A stretch of 64,000 nucleotides of DNA from Fibrobacterota bacterium. GTDB taxonomy: Bacteria; Fibrobacterota; Fibrobacteria; UBA5070. This document shows, one piece after another, positions 63,746 to 64,000 of the stretch (position 1 is its first letter; the number at the start of each line of letters is the position of its first letter). A program made the position numbers and the translations under genes. The stretch lies in assembly GCA_016715065.1 (NCBI GenBank), contig JADKBN010000015.1:1-64000 (forward strand), in the 5' to 3' direction. Below the pieces are notes generated by a model that was not told the DNA's origin, did not search any database, and saw only the letters and a program-made list of their open reading frames with translations.

Positions 63746-63807
63746 GGGGAATCGCAAGCAGAGGGTTATGGTTGGCACCGGACTGCTCGGAAGAATTTTT
63801 GAGCGGC

Positions 63808-63837
63808 TTGACATTTTGGCGTGTGTGGCGATAGTAT
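63808..63837 (+). promoter_or_regulatory. Sigma-70-type promoter of the TIGR02147 gene
   Basis: Consensus -35 TTGACA, 18 bases, then TAGTAT. The predicted transcript has an 80-base leader before the ATG at 63920. Confidence 0.65.
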
Positions 63838-63919
63838 CGAGGGTGGTGTTGTCCGTTCAACAACACCCTGTGGGTGGGAGCGAGGCCATGCATGAGGCTG
63901 GACAGGGTACAATGTGAAC

Positions 63920-64000
63920 ATGGCTCCGGTCTTCGACTATCTGGATTACCGGGAATACCTGAAGGACTTCTACGAAAGCAAAAAAACGGAGTTTCCGCTT
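63920..64000 (+). CDS. TIGR02147-like protein, 5' end only
   Basis: 27 codons are inside the window, beginning MAPVFDYLDYREYLKDFYES. A start of the type FDYxDYREYLKDFYExxK is the hallmark of the TIGR02147 family, a group of predicted HTH/regulatory proteins with many paralogs in Fibrobacter and few elsewhere. The gene has its own promoter and runs past the right edge. Confidence 0.7.
   Translation, partial: MAPVFDYLDYREYLKDFYESKKTEFPL

Overview
The window looks like a chromosomal segment of a GC-rich member of the phylum Fibrobacterota. The clearest taxonomic hint is the last, cut-off gene (63920-64000), whose N-terminus reads like the TIGR02147 family that is abundant in Fibrobacter. Several secreted and outer-membrane proteins, a type III glutamine synthetase, and a gene order dominated by Gram-negative housekeeping operons agree with this. 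The assignment is an inference from family knowledge, not from a search.

Layout. 1-5564 (minus) is one large RHS/teneurin-like secreted protein gene. Its first 2.1 kb are intact and the rest is broken by many one-base frame changes; it runs off the left edge. An Rpn-type nuclease (5.9-6.7 kb) has a similar one-base break at its tail. 6.9-14.3 kb carries an outer-membrane barrel, a CheX-like protein coupled to a GGDEF cyclase, a RluA pseudouridine synthase, ClpP, CysS, PurM and another barrel. 14.8-19.1 kb is a five-gene DUF3450-ExbB-ExbD-TonB-TPR energy-transduction operon. 19.3-24.9 kb holds an acetate-permease-like protein, an A+T-richer RDD membrane protein, asd-(small membrane protein)-alr, and a lipoyl/octanoyl transferase. 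25-31 kb has a tiny lipoprotein, a minimal flagellin behind a sigma-28-type promoter, an AmpG-like permease coupled to a giant metalloprotease/propeller/barrel protein, and tpx. 31-37.5 kb is the classical rimP-nusA-infB-rbfA-truB operon. 37.6-40 kb has argA and a metallophosphoesterase. 40-54.3 kb is a 13-gene complex I operon, nuoB to nuoN, without nuoA. 54.4-64 kb contains a secreted protein of unknown function, lexA with a divergent three-gene cluster (small membrane peptide, small winged-helix-like protein, repeat-rich membrane-anchored protein), two paralogous lipoproteins, spoVG/spoVG-like/comM, glnN behind a leader with an intrinsic terminator, and the TIGR02147 gene.

How the genes work together. 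Most neighbours in the operons overlap by ATGA, GTGA, TTGA or TAATG junctions, so translational coupling seems to be the rule here; these overlaps also fix several non-ATG starts (nuoH TTG, nuoD GTG, nuoM GTG, rbfA GTG, tonB GTG, alr GTG, AmpG-like TTG). The nuo operon supplies the NADH-driven proton pump, and the TonB cluster uses proton-motive force at the outer membrane. asd and alr serve peptidoglycan precursor synthesis, and the AmpG-like permease may recycle its fragments.

Most unusual points: (i) a dispersed hairpin repeat present four times, whose stem sequence varies with compensating changes; (ii) the lexA-divergent cluster with a candidate SOS-type small membrane peptide and a protein built of a 17-residue charged repeat; (iii) the SpoVG-like/ComM coupling; (iv) a fibronectin-III-like tail on NuoE and the missing nuoA; (v) an apparent attenuator ahead of glnN; (vi) a recurrent degenerate 13-mer scattered through coding sequence. 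No tRNA, rRNA, CRISPR array, insertion sequence or prophage was seen.
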